DNA of 35,594 bases. It comes from Pseudomonadota bacterium (GTDB lineage Bacteria > Pseudomonadota > Gammaproteobacteria > Burkholderiales > Burkholderiaceae_E). Made by a program: the position numbers and the translations under genes. This document shows, piece after piece, positions 9,483 to 19,277 of this stretch. The stretch lies in contig JAKPAM010000101.1 in the NCBI GenBank assembly GCA_029779435.1, positions 1 to 35,594 on the forward strand. Reading direction: 5' to 3'. Numbering within the stretch: the first letter of the stretch is position 1; each line of letters starts with the position of its first letter. The notes under the pieces are model-generated. The model worked only from the letters and a program-made list of their open reading frames with translations. It was not told the origin of the DNA and made no database searches.

Positions 9483-9488
9483 TATAAT
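9483..9488 (+). promoter_or_regulatory. Perfect -10 box upstream of hemA
   Basis: TATAAT occurs 79 bp before the hemA ATG, just after the kinase stop codon, in a sudden AT-rich patch. No good -35 hexamer is found at 16-18 bp. ATAAT at 9484-9488 is mirrored by ATTAT at 9495-9499, so a regulator could also bind here. It suggests that hemA-prfA-prmC starts its own transcript. Confidence 0.5.
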
Positions 9489-9512
9489 TCCAATATTATC
9501 AAACGCTTAGTA

Positions 9513-9531
9513 AGCGAGAATGCTTCTCGCT
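9513..9531 (+). other. Hairpin in the hemA leader
   Basis: AGCGAGAA and TTCTCGCT are perfect 8-bp arms with a 3-nt loop (TGC), 36 bp upstream of the hemA ATG and downstream of the likely -10 box. No T-run follows. It is either a transcript-stabilising or regulatory hairpin in the hemA 5' leader, or the 3' end of the kinase message. Confidence 0.5.
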
Positions 9532-9566
9532 ACAAAAGCTTTGCTGCCCGGCTCTCCGGCAATACC

Positions 9567-10856
9567 ATGCATCTGCTCGCCCTTGGCTTGAATCACGCTT
9601 CCGCGCCGCTGACGCTGCGCGAGAAAGTGTCGTTCCCGGGCGATACCGTGCGCGACGCGCTGGCCGACATGCGCCGCCACCTGTCGCCGCTGCTACCCGA
9701 ATCGGCGATCCTGTCGACCTGCAACCGCACCGAGATCTATTGCGCGACGCCCGAGCCCGCGGTCGCGCCGGCCGAGCTGACGCGCTGGCTCGCGCGGCTC
9801 GGCAGCACGACGGGGGCCGACGCCGGCCAGGGCCTGGCCTCCCATCTGTACACGCTGCCCAACCACGAGGCCGTGCGCCATGCGTTCCGCGTGGCCGCCG
9901 GCCTGGATTCGATGGTGCTCGGCGAGCCGCAGATCCTCGGCCAGATGAAGGAAGCGGCCCGCTTCGCGCAGGAAGCCGGCGCGATGGGCACGCACCTGCA
10001 CCAGTTGTTCCAGCGCAGCTTCGCGGTCGCCAAGGAAGTCCGCACGACGACCGAGATCGGCGCGCATTCGGTGTCGATGGCTGCCGCGGCGGTCCGTCTG
10101 GCCCGGCGCATCTTCGAGGATCTGCGCGAGACGCGCGTGCTGTTCGTCGGCGCCGGCGAGATGATCGAGCTGGCCGCCACGCATTTCGCGGCCCAGCATC
10201 CGGCGCAGATGACGGTCGCCAATCGCACGGCCGAGCGTGCCGAGCGGCTCGCGCAGCGCTTCGGCGCGCAGGCGATGCGGCTGGCCGACCTGCCCGAACA
10301 GCTCGACCGCTTCGACATCGTCGTCTCGTGCACGGCCAGTTCGCTGCCGATCATCGGCCTGGGGATGGTCGAGCGCGCCAGCCGCGCCCGCAAGCGCCGG
10401 CCGATCTTCATGGTCGACCTGGCGGTGCCGCGCGACATCGAACCCGAAGTCGGCCGCCTGGACGACGTGTTCCTGTATACGGTCGACGACCTGGGCAAGG
10501 TCGTGCAGAGCGGCGTCGAGAGCCGCCAGGCGGCCGTCGCGCAGGCCGAGGCGATCATCGAGACCAGCGTCGGCCAGTACATGCAGTGGCTGGCCGGCCG
10601 CCAGGCCGTGCCGACGATCCGCGCGCTGCACGCGCGCGGCGAAACCCTCAAGGCGCAAGAGCTCGAACGCGCGCGGCGCCTGCTGGCGCGCGGCGAATCG
10701 CCCGAGCAGGTGCTCGAATCGCTGGCCAACGCGCTGACCGGCAAGTTCCTGCACGGCCCGACGTCGCTGCTGCAGCGCCCCGGCCCCGACCATTCGACCG
10801 TGGTGCGCGTCATCGAGCACCTGCTGCCCGCGCGAAACGAACGCTCCGGCAAGTAG
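9567..10856 (+). CDS. hemA: Glutamyl-tRNA reductase
   Basis: HemA reduces glutamyl-tRNA(Glu) to glutamate-1-semialdehyde with NADPH, the first step of the C5 route to heme. At 429 residues it has the normal length. The N-terminal catalytic domain begins [19 protein letters not shown], and nucleophile C52 lies in [12 protein letters not shown]. The helical segment [12 protein letters not shown] is the family signature. The NADPH Rossmann domain holds [17 protein letters not shown], and a C-terminal dimerisation helix (about 310-420) completes it. It is followed by prfA after 15 bp, a conserved betaproteobacterial arrangement. Confidence 0.98.
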   Translation: MHLLALGLNHASAPLTLREKVSFPGDTVRDALADMRRHLSPLLPESAILSTCNRTEIYCATPEPAVAPAELTRWLARLGSTTGADAGQGLASHLYTLPNHEAVRHAFRVAAGLDSMVLGEPQILGQMKEAARFAQEAGAMGTHLHQLFQRSFAVAKEVRTTTEIGAHSVSMAAAAVRLARRIFEDLRETRVLFVGAGEMIELAATHFAAQHPAQMTVANRTAERAERLAQRFGAQAMRLADLPEQLDRFDIVVSCTASSLPIIGLGMVERASRARKRRPIFMVDLAVPRDIEPEVGRLDDVFLYTVDDLGKVVQSGVESRQAAVAQAEAIIETSVGQYMQWLAGRQAVPTIRALHARGETLKAQELERARRLLARGESPEQVLESLANALTGKFLHGPTSLLQRPGPDHSTVVRVIEHLLPARNERSGK

Positions 10857-10871
10857 GGTCACTCCGATCCC

Positions 10872-11954
<1,083 letters not shown>

Positions 11955-11955
11955 G

Positions 11956-12837
11956 GTGGATGCGCCAGGACCGGACGCCACGACTTATGACGCGCTGATC
12001 CGGCGCTGCGGCCAGCCCCGGCTCGAAGCCCGCGTGCTGCTCGCTCATGCCAGCGGCCACCCGCGCGAATGGCTGATCGCACATGGCGATGCGCCGGTTC
12101 CGCCGGCTATCGCCGACGCGTTCGGCGACTTGTGCGCGCGGCGCGCGGCCGGTGCGCCGATCGCTTACCTCGTCGGCGGACGCGAGTTCCACGGCCGGCA
12201 TTTCGATGTCGACGAATCGGTACTGATCCCCCGCCCCGAGACCGAGCTGCTGGTCGAACAATGCCTGGCCCGGCTGGGGCCAGCCGGTCTCGCCGCCCCT
12301 GGCGGAGCCCCCGCCGTGCTCGAACTGGGCACCGGCAGCGGCTGCATCGCGATCACGCTGGCCTGCGAGCGGGCCGACCTGCGGCTGACCGCCACCGACG
12401 GCTCCCCGAGCGCGCTGGCGACGGCCCGGCGCAACGCGCAGCGGCACGGCGTCGCGGCGCGCATCGACTTTCGCCTGTCGGCCGGCGGCCCGGACTGGTG
12501 GACGCCGATCGGCGCCGACGAGCGCTTCGCGTCGATCGTGTCGAACCCGCCCTACGTCGCGCGCGACGACGCGCACCTGCGCGATGGTGATCTGCGTTTC
12601 GAACCGCTCGCCGCGCTCACGGACCAATCCGACGACGGGCTCGCATCGATCGAACGGATCATCGCGGGCGCCGCCACCGGACCACTGTCCCCAGGCGGAT
12701 GGCTGCTGCTAGAACACGGATTCGATCAAGGCACGGCGGTCCGCGCGCGGATGCGCGACGCCCGCCTGGACGAGATCCAGACGCTGACCGACCTCGCGGG
12801 GAAAGATCGCATCACCCTCGGCCGCCGCGCGAACTGA
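11956..12837 (+). CDS. prmC: Release factor glutamine methyltransferase
   Basis: PrmC (HemK) N5-methylates the glutamine of the GGQ motif in release factors using S-adenosylmethionine. The 293-residue frame begins with GTG one base after the prfA stop. The SAM-binding motif is LELGTGSGCIAI (about 122-133), and the substrate-glutamine motif NPPY starts at N197 in SNPPYVARDD. REFHGRHFDVDESVLIPRPETELLVE is typical of the family. In many Burkholderiales grxD follows directly; here two other genes intervene. Confidence 0.97.
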   Translation: MDAPGPDATTYDALIRRCGQPRLEARVLLAHASGHPREWLIAHGDAPVPPAIADAFGDLCARRAAGAPIAYLVGGREFHGRHFDVDESVLIPRPETELLVEQCLARLGPAGLAAPGGAPAVLELGTGSGCIAITLACERADLRLTATDGSPSALATARRNAQRHGVAARIDFRLSAGGPDWWTPIGADERFASIVSNPPYVARDDAHLRDGDLRFEPLAALTDQSDDGLASIERIIAGAATGPLSPGGWLLLEHGFDQGTAVRARMRDARLDEIQTLTDLAGKDRITLGRRAN

Positions 12838-12992
12838 GCCCCCAAGACGAGCACCGCAGCAGACCGGCCCGATTTCGGAACCCACCGTGACAGGATCCCC
12901 CGATTCGGCCGATGATGGCATGACGACGCCACGCGACGCCCGGTTCCGACCGCGCGCTCGCCCGCCCTCGCCCTGTTGTCACGGAATCCGCC

Positions 12993-14366
12993 ATGAACGC
13001 ACCGCCCCCTTCGCACGCCCGGCTCGCCACGCGCGACATCGCCAACCACCTGCACTCGTACACGAACCTCGCCACGCACCCGCAGGTCGGCCCGCTGATC
13101 ATCGAACGCGGCGACGGCGTCTACGTCCAGGACGACCAGGGCCGCCGCTACATCGAAGCGATGGCCGGCCTGTGGTGCACGTCGCTGGGCTTCAGCCATC
13201 CCCGGTTGATCAAGGCCGGCTCGGACGCACTGGCGCGGCTGCCCAACTACCACACGTTCAACCACCGCTCGAACCCGCCGGTCATCGAACTGGCCGAACG
13301 CCTGCTGGCGCTGGCGCCGGTGCCGATGTCCAAGGTGTTCTTCGCGAACTCCGGCTCCGAGGCCAACGACACCGCGGTCAAGCTCGTCTGGTACTACCAC
13401 AACGCGATCGGCAAGCGCGACAAGAAGAAGATCCTCGCGCGGCTCGGCGGCTACCACGGCGTGACCGTGGCGACGGCCAGCCTGACCGGCCTGCCCTACA
13501 ACCACAAGGACTTCGACCTGCCGATCGCCCGCATCGGTCACGTCGACAACCCGCACTTCTTCAAGTTCGGCCAGCCCGGCGAGACCGAGGAGCAGTTCGC
13601 GACACGCCTGGCCGAATCGCTCGAAGCGCGCATCCTGGCCGAGGGACCGGACACCGTGGCCGCGTTCATCGCCGAGCCGATCATGGGCGCGGGCGGCGTC
13701 ATCGTGCCGCCGGCCACGTACTTCGACAAGATCCAGCCGGTGCTGCGCAAGTACGACGTGCTGTTGATCGCCGACGAAGTCATCTGCGGCTTCTATCGCA
13801 CCGGTGAATCGTTCGGCAGCGCCACCTACGGCATCCGGCCCGACATCCTGACCTGCGCGAAGGCGCTGTCATCCGGCTACGCGCCGATCTCGGCGGTGAT
13901 GGTGAACGATGCCGTGCACCGCGCGTTGGTCGAGAACGCCGGACGCATCGGCACGTTCGGCCACGGGTTCACGTACTCCGGCCATCCGGTGACGACCGCG
14001 ATCGCGCTCGAAACGCTGAAGGTCTACGAGGACGAGAACATCGCCGAGCACGTGCGCGCGATCAGCCCTCGCTTCATCGAACGGCTGCGCGGCTTCGCCG
14101 ACCGGCCGCTGGTCGCCGAGGTGCGCGGCAAGGGCCTGATCGGCGGCATCGAGTTGATGGCCGACAAGGCCGCACGCAAACCGTTCGACCCGGTCGGCAA
14201 GATTGGCGCGCAACTGGCGTCGCTGGCGCTCGAACAAGGGCTGATCGTGCGCGCGATGGGCGACTCGATCGGGTTCTGCCCGCCGCTGATCACGACGGCC
14301 GCGCAGATCGACGAGATCTTCGACAAGTTCGACCAGGCGCTGACGCGTCTGGAACAGACGCTCTGA
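12993..14366 (+). CDS. Class III omega-aminotransferase (PLP)
   Basis: 457 residues, fold type I, class III. The PLP lysine is K290 in CAKALSSGYAPISAVM; other family segments are FFANSGSEANDTAVKL, AAFIAEPIMGAGGVIVPP, LIADEVICGFYRTG and FGHGFTYSGHPV. It resembles SpuC-type putrescine/omega-amino-acid:pyruvate aminotransferases, which move a terminal amino group to pyruvate. The ATG at 12993 gives MNAPPPSHARLATRDIANHLH; no earlier start is plausible, and the 155 bp upstream hold nothing recognisable. A NylB-like amide hydrolase starts 17 bp after its stop. This pairing suggests use of omega-amino acids released by that enzyme (inference). The exact substrate cannot be read from sequence. Confidence 0.92.
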   Translation: MNAPPPSHARLATRDIANHLHSYTNLATHPQVGPLIIERGDGVYVQDDQGRRYIEAMAGLWCTSLGFSHPRLIKAGSDALARLPNYHTFNHRSNPPVIELAERLLALAPVPMSKVFFANSGSEANDTAVKLVWYYHNAIGKRDKKKILARLGGYHGVTVATASLTGLPYNHKDFDLPIARIGHVDNPHFFKFGQPGETEEQFATRLAESLEARILAEGPDTVAAFIAEPIMGAGGVIVPPATYFDKIQPVLRKYDVLLIADEVICGFYRTGESFGSATYGIRPDILTCAKALSSGYAPISAVMVNDAVHRALVENAGRIGTFGHGFTYSGHPVTTAIALETLKVYEDENIAEHVRAISPRFIERLRGFADRPLVAEVRGKGLIGGIELMADKAARKPFDPVGKIGAQLASLALEQGLIVRAMGDSIGFCPPLITTAAQIDEIFDKFDQALTRLEQTL

Positions 14367-14383
14367 CACGGCACGCTGCCGCC

Positions 14384-15730
14384 ATGACGACTTCCGATCC
14401 CTTTCAGGCGCCCGTCGCGTATGACCGCGCCTACCTCGACGACGCGATCCGCACGGCCAGCGTGGCCGCGGCCGCCGTCACCGATGGTCTGCCCGACGCG
14501 GCGGCCAGCGACCCGGTCGCCCTCGGCTGGATGCAGGGCTTTCCGCCGCCGCCGGAGCGCCGCGTGGTGCTGGACCCGACGGACAATCGCTTTCCGCGCA
14601 ACCGCTGGGCGTTCTCGCACGTGCGCGAGATGCGTCCGACGGCCAGCGTCTGGCGCGGCCCGGGCCCGATCGCCGAACTGCCGCGCGGACCGGCCTCGCT
14701 GGATGCCGAACTGGAGGCGCTGGCGTTCACCGCGGCGACCGGCGAAGCCTGCACGTTGGGCGCGTCGCACGCGCTCACCTACGTCGACGGCATCGCGATC
14801 CTGCATCGCGGCCGGATCGTGCACGAACGCTATTTCGGCGCGCTGGACGACCACACGCCGCACCTGGCGATGTCGGTGACCAAGTCGTTCATCGGCACGC
14901 TGGTGGCGTGGCTGGCCGAGGAAAAGGCGATCGACCTGGCGCGCCCGGTGCCGTTCTACGTGCCCGAACTGGCCGGCGGCGGATTCGGCGACGCCACGGT
15001 GCGCCAGGTGTTGCACATGACCACGGGCGTCGCGTATGACGAGGACTACACGCGCCCCGAATCGGGTTTCCGCGCTTATGGACTGGCCGCCAACTTCTCG
15101 CAGCCGCTTCCCGGCGAGACGGCGGGCGACATCTGCGGCTACCTGACGACGATCGGCAGGCTCGAGCCGCACGACGCGCGCTTCACCTATCGCACCGTCA
15201 ACACCGAGGTGCTGGCCTGGATCCTGCGCCGCGTCACCGGCCTGCCGGTCGCCCGCCTGCTGTCCGAGCGGATCTGGCAGAAGCTCGGCGCCGAGGCCGA
15301 CGCGTACTTCATCGTCGATGCGCTGGGCACCGAATCCTGCGGCGGCGGATTGAACACCACGCTGCGCGACCTGGCGCGTTTCGGCGAGATGATCCGCTGC
15401 GAGGGTGCGTTCAACGGCCGACAGATCATGCCCGCGGCCGTCGTCCACGCGATCCGCGAGGGCGGCAGCCGCCGGCAGTTCGCCGACGGCGACGGGCCGC
15501 ACTACCCGCTGCTGCGCGGCGGCAGCTACTCGCACCAGTGGTGGCACGGCCATGACGCGCACGGCGTGTTCGAGGGCCGCGGCATCCACGGCCAGCGCCT
15601 GCACATCGACCCGCGCGCCGAGATGACGATCGCCCGCTACGCGTCGCACCCGTTCGCGGCCAGCTCGGGCAACGACCCGTACGCGATGCCTGCGTTCCGG
15701 GCGGCAGCGCTTCACCTGATGGCGGGGTGA
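14384..15730 (+). CDS. NylB-like serine hydrolase (6-aminohexanoate-dimer hydrolase family)
   Basis: 448 residues with a class C beta-lactamase fold. The triad is S164 and K167 in LAMSVTKSF, with Y269 in FTYRTVNTEVLAW. From memory, several segments align closely with NylB, the linear 6-aminohexanoate-oligomer hydrolase: NRWAFSHVREM, PVPFYVPELAG, AYDEDYTRPES, NTEVLAWILRRVTGL, SYSHQWW and GIHGQRLHIDP. NylB is about 390 residues; this protein has about 60 more at the N-terminus. No signal peptide is visible, so it is probably cytosolic like NylB. It likely forms an operon with the aminotransferase. It could act on another short amide or ester; only family and active site are certain. Confidence 0.85.
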   Translation: MTTSDPFQAPVAYDRAYLDDAIRTASVAAAAVTDGLPDAAASDPVALGWMQGFPPPPERRVVLDPTDNRFPRNRWAFSHVREMRPTASVWRGPGPIAELPRGPASLDAELEALAFTAATGEACTLGASHALTYVDGIAILHRGRIVHERYFGALDDHTPHLAMSVTKSFIGTLVAWLAEEKAIDLARPVPFYVPELAGGGFGDATVRQVLHMTTGVAYDEDYTRPESGFRAYGLAANFSQPLPGETAGDICGYLTTIGRLEPHDARFTYRTVNTEVLAWILRRVTGLPVARLLSERIWQKLGAEADAYFIVDALGTESCGGGLNTTLRDLARFGEMIRCEGAFNGRQIMPAAVVHAIREGGSRRQFADGDGPHYPLLRGGSYSHQWWHGHDAHGVFEGRGIHGQRLHIDPRAEMTIARYASHPFAASSGNDPYAMPAFRAAALHLMAG

Positions 15731-15736
15731 CCCCGC
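15722..15736 (+). other. Hairpin with the hydrolase stop codon in its loop
   Basis: GCGGGG and CCCCGC flank TGA, so the NylB-like gene's stop codon is exactly the 3-nt loop of a six-pair GC stem. No T-run follows. It may mark the 3' end of the inserted gene pair. Confidence 0.35.
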
Positions 15737-15784
15737 GCTGCTCCCCCCGCTACCCGCCAGCCTGCGTGGCCCAGGCTTAAGGGC

Positions 15785-15790
15785 TAGAAT
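15785..15790 (+). promoter_or_regulatory. Possible -10 box for grxD
   Basis: TAGAAT lies 79 bp upstream of the chosen grxD ATG, in the first AT-richer patch after the hydrolase. No clear -35 is seen. The same hexamer occurs upstream of ilvA. If real, grxD has its own promoter despite the two genes separating it from prmC. Confidence 0.35.
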
Positions 15791-15869
15791 GATCGATTAT
15801 CCCGGGCCCATCGCCTCCCGGCGCGACCGGGGCGGCCCGCTGTCACAGTCTCCCAAAGGCCACAAGATC

Positions 15870-16187
15870 ATGGACGCCAAGGAATTCATCGCCAAGACCG
15901 TCACCGACAACCCGATCGTGCTGTTCATGAAGGGCACCGCGCAGTTCCCGCAGTGCGGCTTCTCGGGCCGCGCGATCCAGATCCTCAAGGCGGTCGGCGT
16001 CAAGAACATGGTCACGATCAACGTGCTGGAGGACGACGAGGTCCGCCAGGCGATCAAGGACTACTCGAACTGGCCGACGATTCCGCAGCTCTACATCGGC
16101 GGCGAGTTCGTCGGCGGCTCGGACATCCTGTACGAGATGTACCAGTCGGGCGAACTGCAAAAACTGATCCCCAGCGACGCCGCCTGA
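15870..16187 (+). CDS. grxD: Monothiol glutaredoxin, Grx4/GrxD type
   Basis: A 105-residue CGFS-class glutaredoxin. The active site is C29-G-F-S in FPQCGFSGRAIQILK, with WPTIPQLYIGGEFVGGSDI supplying the cis-proline and glutathione-binding loop. These proteins bind a [2Fe-2S] cluster with glutathione and deliver it to client proteins, often with BolA. The ATG at 15870 (MDAKEFIAKTVTDNP) matches family N-termini and has AAAGG about 10 bp upstream. An upstream in-frame start at 15789 would add 27 unlikely residues. No ubiX follows, although ubiX commonly does in relatives. Confidence 0.96.
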   Translation: MDAKEFIAKTVTDNPIVLFMKGTAQFPQCGFSGRAIQILKAVGVKNMVTINVLEDDEVRQAIKDYSNWPTIPQLYIGGEFVGGSDILYEMYQSGELQKLIPSDAA

Positions 16188-16271
16188 CGAGAGCCTCGGC
16201 TCGATGTTCGCCTCTCGATGACGTCCGCGTGAGGATCCGCGCTTGAAGCTCCCCGTTCGACGCCCTCCGCG

Positions 16272-16910
16272 ATGATCTCCGTGGACGAGGCTCGCCCTGC
16301 CGCGCCGCCGCCGATCGGCGCTCTGCTGTTCGACATCGGCGAAGTCGTCATACGGATCGACTGGACGCGCGCGTTCGCGAGCTGGGCGCAGGCCAGCGGC
16401 ATGCCGCCCGAACGGCTGGCGGCGCGCTTCGCGCCGGACGGCGCTTATCGCGCGTTCGAACGCGGCGAGATCACCGCCCCCGAGTACTACGCCGCGCTGC
16501 GCCGTCAACTGGGCATCGACGTCGGCGACGACGCGATGCAGGCCGGCTGGAACGCGATCTTCGCGGGCCTGCAGGCACCGGTGATCGACACGATCCGCCG
16601 GTGGCGCGAGCGCGTCCCGGTGTTCGCGTTCAGCAACACCAACCGCGTGCATCGGCAGTGCCTGATGCGCCTGTATGCCGACGAGATGGCGCTGTTCACG
16701 CACTTCTTCGACTCGTCGGAGATCGGCGCGCGCAAGCCGGAAGCCGCCGCGTTCGAGACCGTGATCGCATCGATCGGCCAGCCCGCGCAGCGGATCCTGT
16801 TCTTCGACGACCTGGCGGACAACGTCGCCGGAGCGCGGGCGGCCGGGCTGCAGGCCGTGAGGGTGACGCGCGTCGAGGACGTGACGGAGGCGTTGGCCGG
16901 CATCGATTAG
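16272..16910 (+). CDS. HAD-family phosphatase, YihX-like
   Basis: 212 residues. HAD motif I is LLFDIGEVV with nucleophile D21; the usual second aspartate is glycine, as in YihX. Motif II is FAFSNTNRVH, motif III has the lysine of RKPEAAAFETVI, and motif IV is ILFFDDLADNVAGARAAG. The cap segment FERGEITAPEYY also resembles YihX, an alpha-D-glucose-1-phosphate phosphatase in E. coli. Activity on sugar phosphates is likely but the substrate is not proven. It follows grxD by 84 bp. Confidence 0.88.
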   Translation: MISVDEARPAAPPPIGALLFDIGEVVIRIDWTRAFASWAQASGMPPERLAARFAPDGAYRAFERGEITAPEYYAALRRQLGIDVGDDAMQAGWNAIFAGLQAPVIDTIRRWRERVPVFAFSNTNRVHRQCLMRLYADEMALFTHFFDSSEIGARKPEAAAFETVIASIGQPAQRILFFDDLADNVAGARAAGLQAVRVTRVEDVTEALAGID

Positions 16911-16960
16911 TCGCCAGGCGCGCATGCCGCCGGCAGCCCGCATGATTCCGTAGCCCCCTC

Positions 16961-16996
16961 ATAACCACTATAACCACCATAACCACGATAACCGAG
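16961..16996. repeat. 9-bp tandem repeat directly upstream of an esterase gene
   Basis: ATAACCACN occurs three times (16961-16987, the ninth base being T, C, G) and a fourth, altered copy (ATAACCGAG) ends at 16996. The array finishes 7 bp before the ATG at 17004, and its last bases form the purine-rich ribosome-binding sequence GAGGAG. It is much more AT-rich than its surroundings. Copy-number change would alter promoter-to-start distance or leader structure. Confidence 0.85.
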
Positions 16997-17003
16997 GAGA
17001 CCC

Positions 17004-18185
17004 ATGGCCCAATCCCCGTTCCAGCCCCTTCATGCCGCGATGCAGTCGCAGGTCGACAGGGGCTTCCTGTCCGGCGTGTCCACCGTACTGATGCGCGGGC
17101 GCGAGGTCGTGGATCGCTTCATCTGCGGTCAGGCCGACATCGAAGCCGGCGTGCCGCTGCGCGAAGACCACCTGTTCCGCATCTTCTCCAACACCAAGCT
17201 GCTGACCTCGTGCGCGGTGCTGCTGCTGATGGAGGACGGCAAGCTGACCATGGCGGATCCGATCGAACGCTACATCCCCGAGCTCGGCAACCGCCAGGTG
17301 CTGCGCCCGGGCGCCACGAGCATCGACGACGTGGAGCCCGCGCGGCGCTCGATCACCGTCGAGCACCTGATGACCCATACCTCGGGCTTGTCGTACGGCA
17401 TCTTCGATCCGGGCACGGTACTGTTCAAGGCCTACACCGAGGCTGCCGTGCACAACCCGCTGCAGTCGAACGCGCAGTTGGTGCCGACCCTGGCCAAGCT
17501 GCCGCTGGCCTTCCATCCCGGCGAGCAGTGGGAATACTCGATGGCCACCGACGTGCTGGGCCGGCTGGTCGAGGTCGTGTCCGGCCTGAGCCTCGGCGAG
17601 TTCTTCCAGCAGCGGATCTGCGGCCCGCTGGGCATGGTGGACACCGATTTCTGGGTGCCCGAGGCCAAACGCGACCGGCTCACCGCGCTGTATGCCGGCG
17701 TGGACCTGATGGACCCGACCAAGCCCGGCCTCGTCCGGATGGACAATGCGCCGTTCCCGGGCGCCTACACGAGTCCCACGCTGCGCCAGTCGGGCGGCGG
17801 CGGACTGGTGTCGTCGCTGGATGACACCGTGCGCCTCGTGCAGTCGCTGATGCCGGGCGACGGTCCCAGGCTGCTGCGACCGGAAACAGTGGCATTGATG
17901 GGCCGCAACCACATCGCGCCGGGCCTGTGCGTGAAGTTCCCGAACATGCCGGTCAACCCCGGTCTGGTATTCGGCCTGGGCTCCTCGGTGCTGGCCAAGC
18001 CCAGCTCGATCAGCCCGCCGAACGCCACCGACGAGGTGAGCTGGGGCGGCATCGCGGGCACGCTGTGGTGGTTCAACCCGCGCCTGAACATCGCCGGCGT
18101 GCTGATGACGCAGCGCTACTTCGGCTTCGGCAACCCTTATTGCTTCGAGTACAAGCGGCTGGCGTACCAGGGACTCGGGCACTGA
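17004..18185 (+). CDS. Beta-lactamase-fold serine hydrolase (family VIII esterase-like)
   Basis: 393 residues. The SxxK motif is S62-N-T-K65 in FRIFSNTKLLTS, and the catalytic tyrosine is Y178 in WEYSMATDVLGR. A WGG motif (SWGGIAGTLWWFNP) stands where penicillin-binding enzymes have KTG, as in family VIII carboxylesterases. No signal peptide is visible. The start has a good ribosome site (GAGGAG) supplied by the repeat array. The bestrophin gene begins 9 bp downstream, so they are probably co-transcribed. Substrate unknown; ester or amide hydrolysis is expected. Confidence 0.9.
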   Translation: MAQSPFQPLHAAMQSQVDRGFLSGVSTVLMRGREVVDRFICGQADIEAGVPLREDHLFRIFSNTKLLTSCAVLLLMEDGKLTMADPIERYIPELGNRQVLRPGATSIDDVEPARRSITVEHLMTHTSGLSYGIFDPGTVLFKAYTEAAVHNPLQSNAQLVPTLAKLPLAFHPGEQWEYSMATDVLGRLVEVVSGLSLGEFFQQRICGPLGMVDTDFWVPEAKRDRLTALYAGVDLMDPTKPGLVRMDNAPFPGAYTSPTLRQSGGGGLVSSLDDTVRLVQSLMPGDGPRLLRPETVALMGRNHIAPGLCVKFPNMPVNPGLVFGLGSSVLAKPSSISPPNATDEVSWGGIAGTLWWFNPRLNIAGVLMTQRYFGFGNPYCFEYKRLAYQGLGH

Positions 18186-18194
18186 GAACGCGCG

Positions 18195-19112
18195 ATGATC
18201 GTTCGCGACAGGCCGACGATCTGGCAGATCTTCTTCGTGCTGCGCGGCTCGATCGTGCTGCGCATCCTGCCGCTGATGGCCGGCGTCGCCGCGCTGTCGC
18301 TGCTTCTCGTCGTGCTGCATCGGACCGGCGTCATCCACCTGACCGGCATCCAGCCGCTGGCGCTGTCGGTCATCGGCGCGGCGCTGGCGATCTTCGCGGC
18401 GTTCCGCAACGCGTCGGCCTATGACCGCTGGTGGGAGGCGCGCAGGCTGGTGGGGCAGATCGTCATCGAGGCGCGCAGCCTGTCCCGCCAGATCGTGTAC
18501 ATCGTGCCGCAGCCGGGAGACGACACCGCGCGCCGCCTCGCGCTGCGCTGCGTCGCATTCGTCTACGTGGTGGGCGACTTCCTGCGCGACCGTCCGATCG
18601 GCGACGGTGCGACGCGCTACTTGCGCACCGATGAACACGCGGCGCTGCAAGGCAACGGCAATCCGCCCAATCGATTGCTGGGCTGCTTCAGCACCGACAT
18701 CGCCGCGCTGCTCGCCGCCGGCCGGCTATCGACGATCCAGGCGAGCATGCTGGAGGAGCGCGTGCACGGCCTGACGGCCGGGTTCACGGGCGCCGAGCGC
18801 ATCAAGGTGACGCCGATGCCCTTCGTCTACACGCTGCTCGTGCATCGCACCGCTTACCTCTTCTGCCTGCTGATGCCGTTCGGCCTGGCCGATTCGAGCG
18901 GCTACTGGACCCCGCTGCTCGCCGCGATCGTCTCGTACACGTTCTTCGCGCTGGACGCGATCGGCGACGACCTGTCGGTGCCGTTCGGCAACAACGCGAA
19001 CTGCCTGCCGCTCGACGCGTTGGCACGCAACGTCGAGATCAACGTGCTGCAGGACCTGGGCGAGCAGGACGTGCCCGAACCGCTGCGCCCGAACGACTAC
19101 CTGCTGACGTGA
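18195..19112 (+). CDS. Bestrophin-family ion channel (UPF0187/YneE)
   Basis: 305 residues. Typical bestrophin segments are VLRGSIVLRILPLM near the N-terminus, FRNASAYDRWWEARRLVGQIV at about 75-95, TPMPFVYTLLVHRTAYLFCL at about 208-227, and the C-terminal PFGNNANCLPLD. Bacterial bestrophins are pentameric inner-membrane channels; characterised ones conduct cations or anions. Four hydrophobic segments are visible. It starts 9 bp after the esterase stop. The physiological ion is unknown. Confidence 0.9.
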   Translation: MIVRDRPTIWQIFFVLRGSIVLRILPLMAGVAALSLLLVVLHRTGVIHLTGIQPLALSVIGAALAIFAAFRNASAYDRWWEARRLVGQIVIEARSLSRQIVYIVPQPGDDTARRLALRCVAFVYVVGDFLRDRPIGDGATRYLRTDEHAALQGNGNPPNRLLGCFSTDIAALLAAGRLSTIQASMLEERVHGLTAGFTGAERIKVTPMPFVYTLLVHRTAYLFCLLMPFGLADSSGYWTPLLAAIVSYTFFALDAIGDDLSVPFGNNANCLPLDALARNVEINVLQDLGEQDVPEPLRPNDYLLT

Positions 19113-19161
19113 TGAGTCGTCGGCAGGCGAAGCCGATTCCGCTGCTTCGCGTCCCGGAACT

Positions 19162-19189
19162 CGGCGTATCCCGGCGTATCCCGGCGTAT
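19162..19189. repeat. 10-bp tandem repeat upstream of yghU
   Basis: CGGCGTATCC occurs twice and then as a partial third copy (CGGCGTAT), between the bestrophin stop and the yghU start. It lies about 90 bp upstream of the yghU ATG, close to where a promoter would be expected. It may be simple slippage. Confidence 0.75.
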
Positions 19190-19277
19190 GAGAGGCCGAG
19201 GCACTGAAAAGCCCGATGCCGGTACACTCGATGCACGGAGCCGCATGGCCCACCCCTCACTAGCGCAGGAGCGACGC

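Noticed and set aside
12838-12992. Hidden small gene or RNA in the prmC-aminotransferase gap
   Set aside because: No ribosome site, conserved motif or strong hairpin was found; the open frame crossing it is a shadow of the aminotransferase gene.
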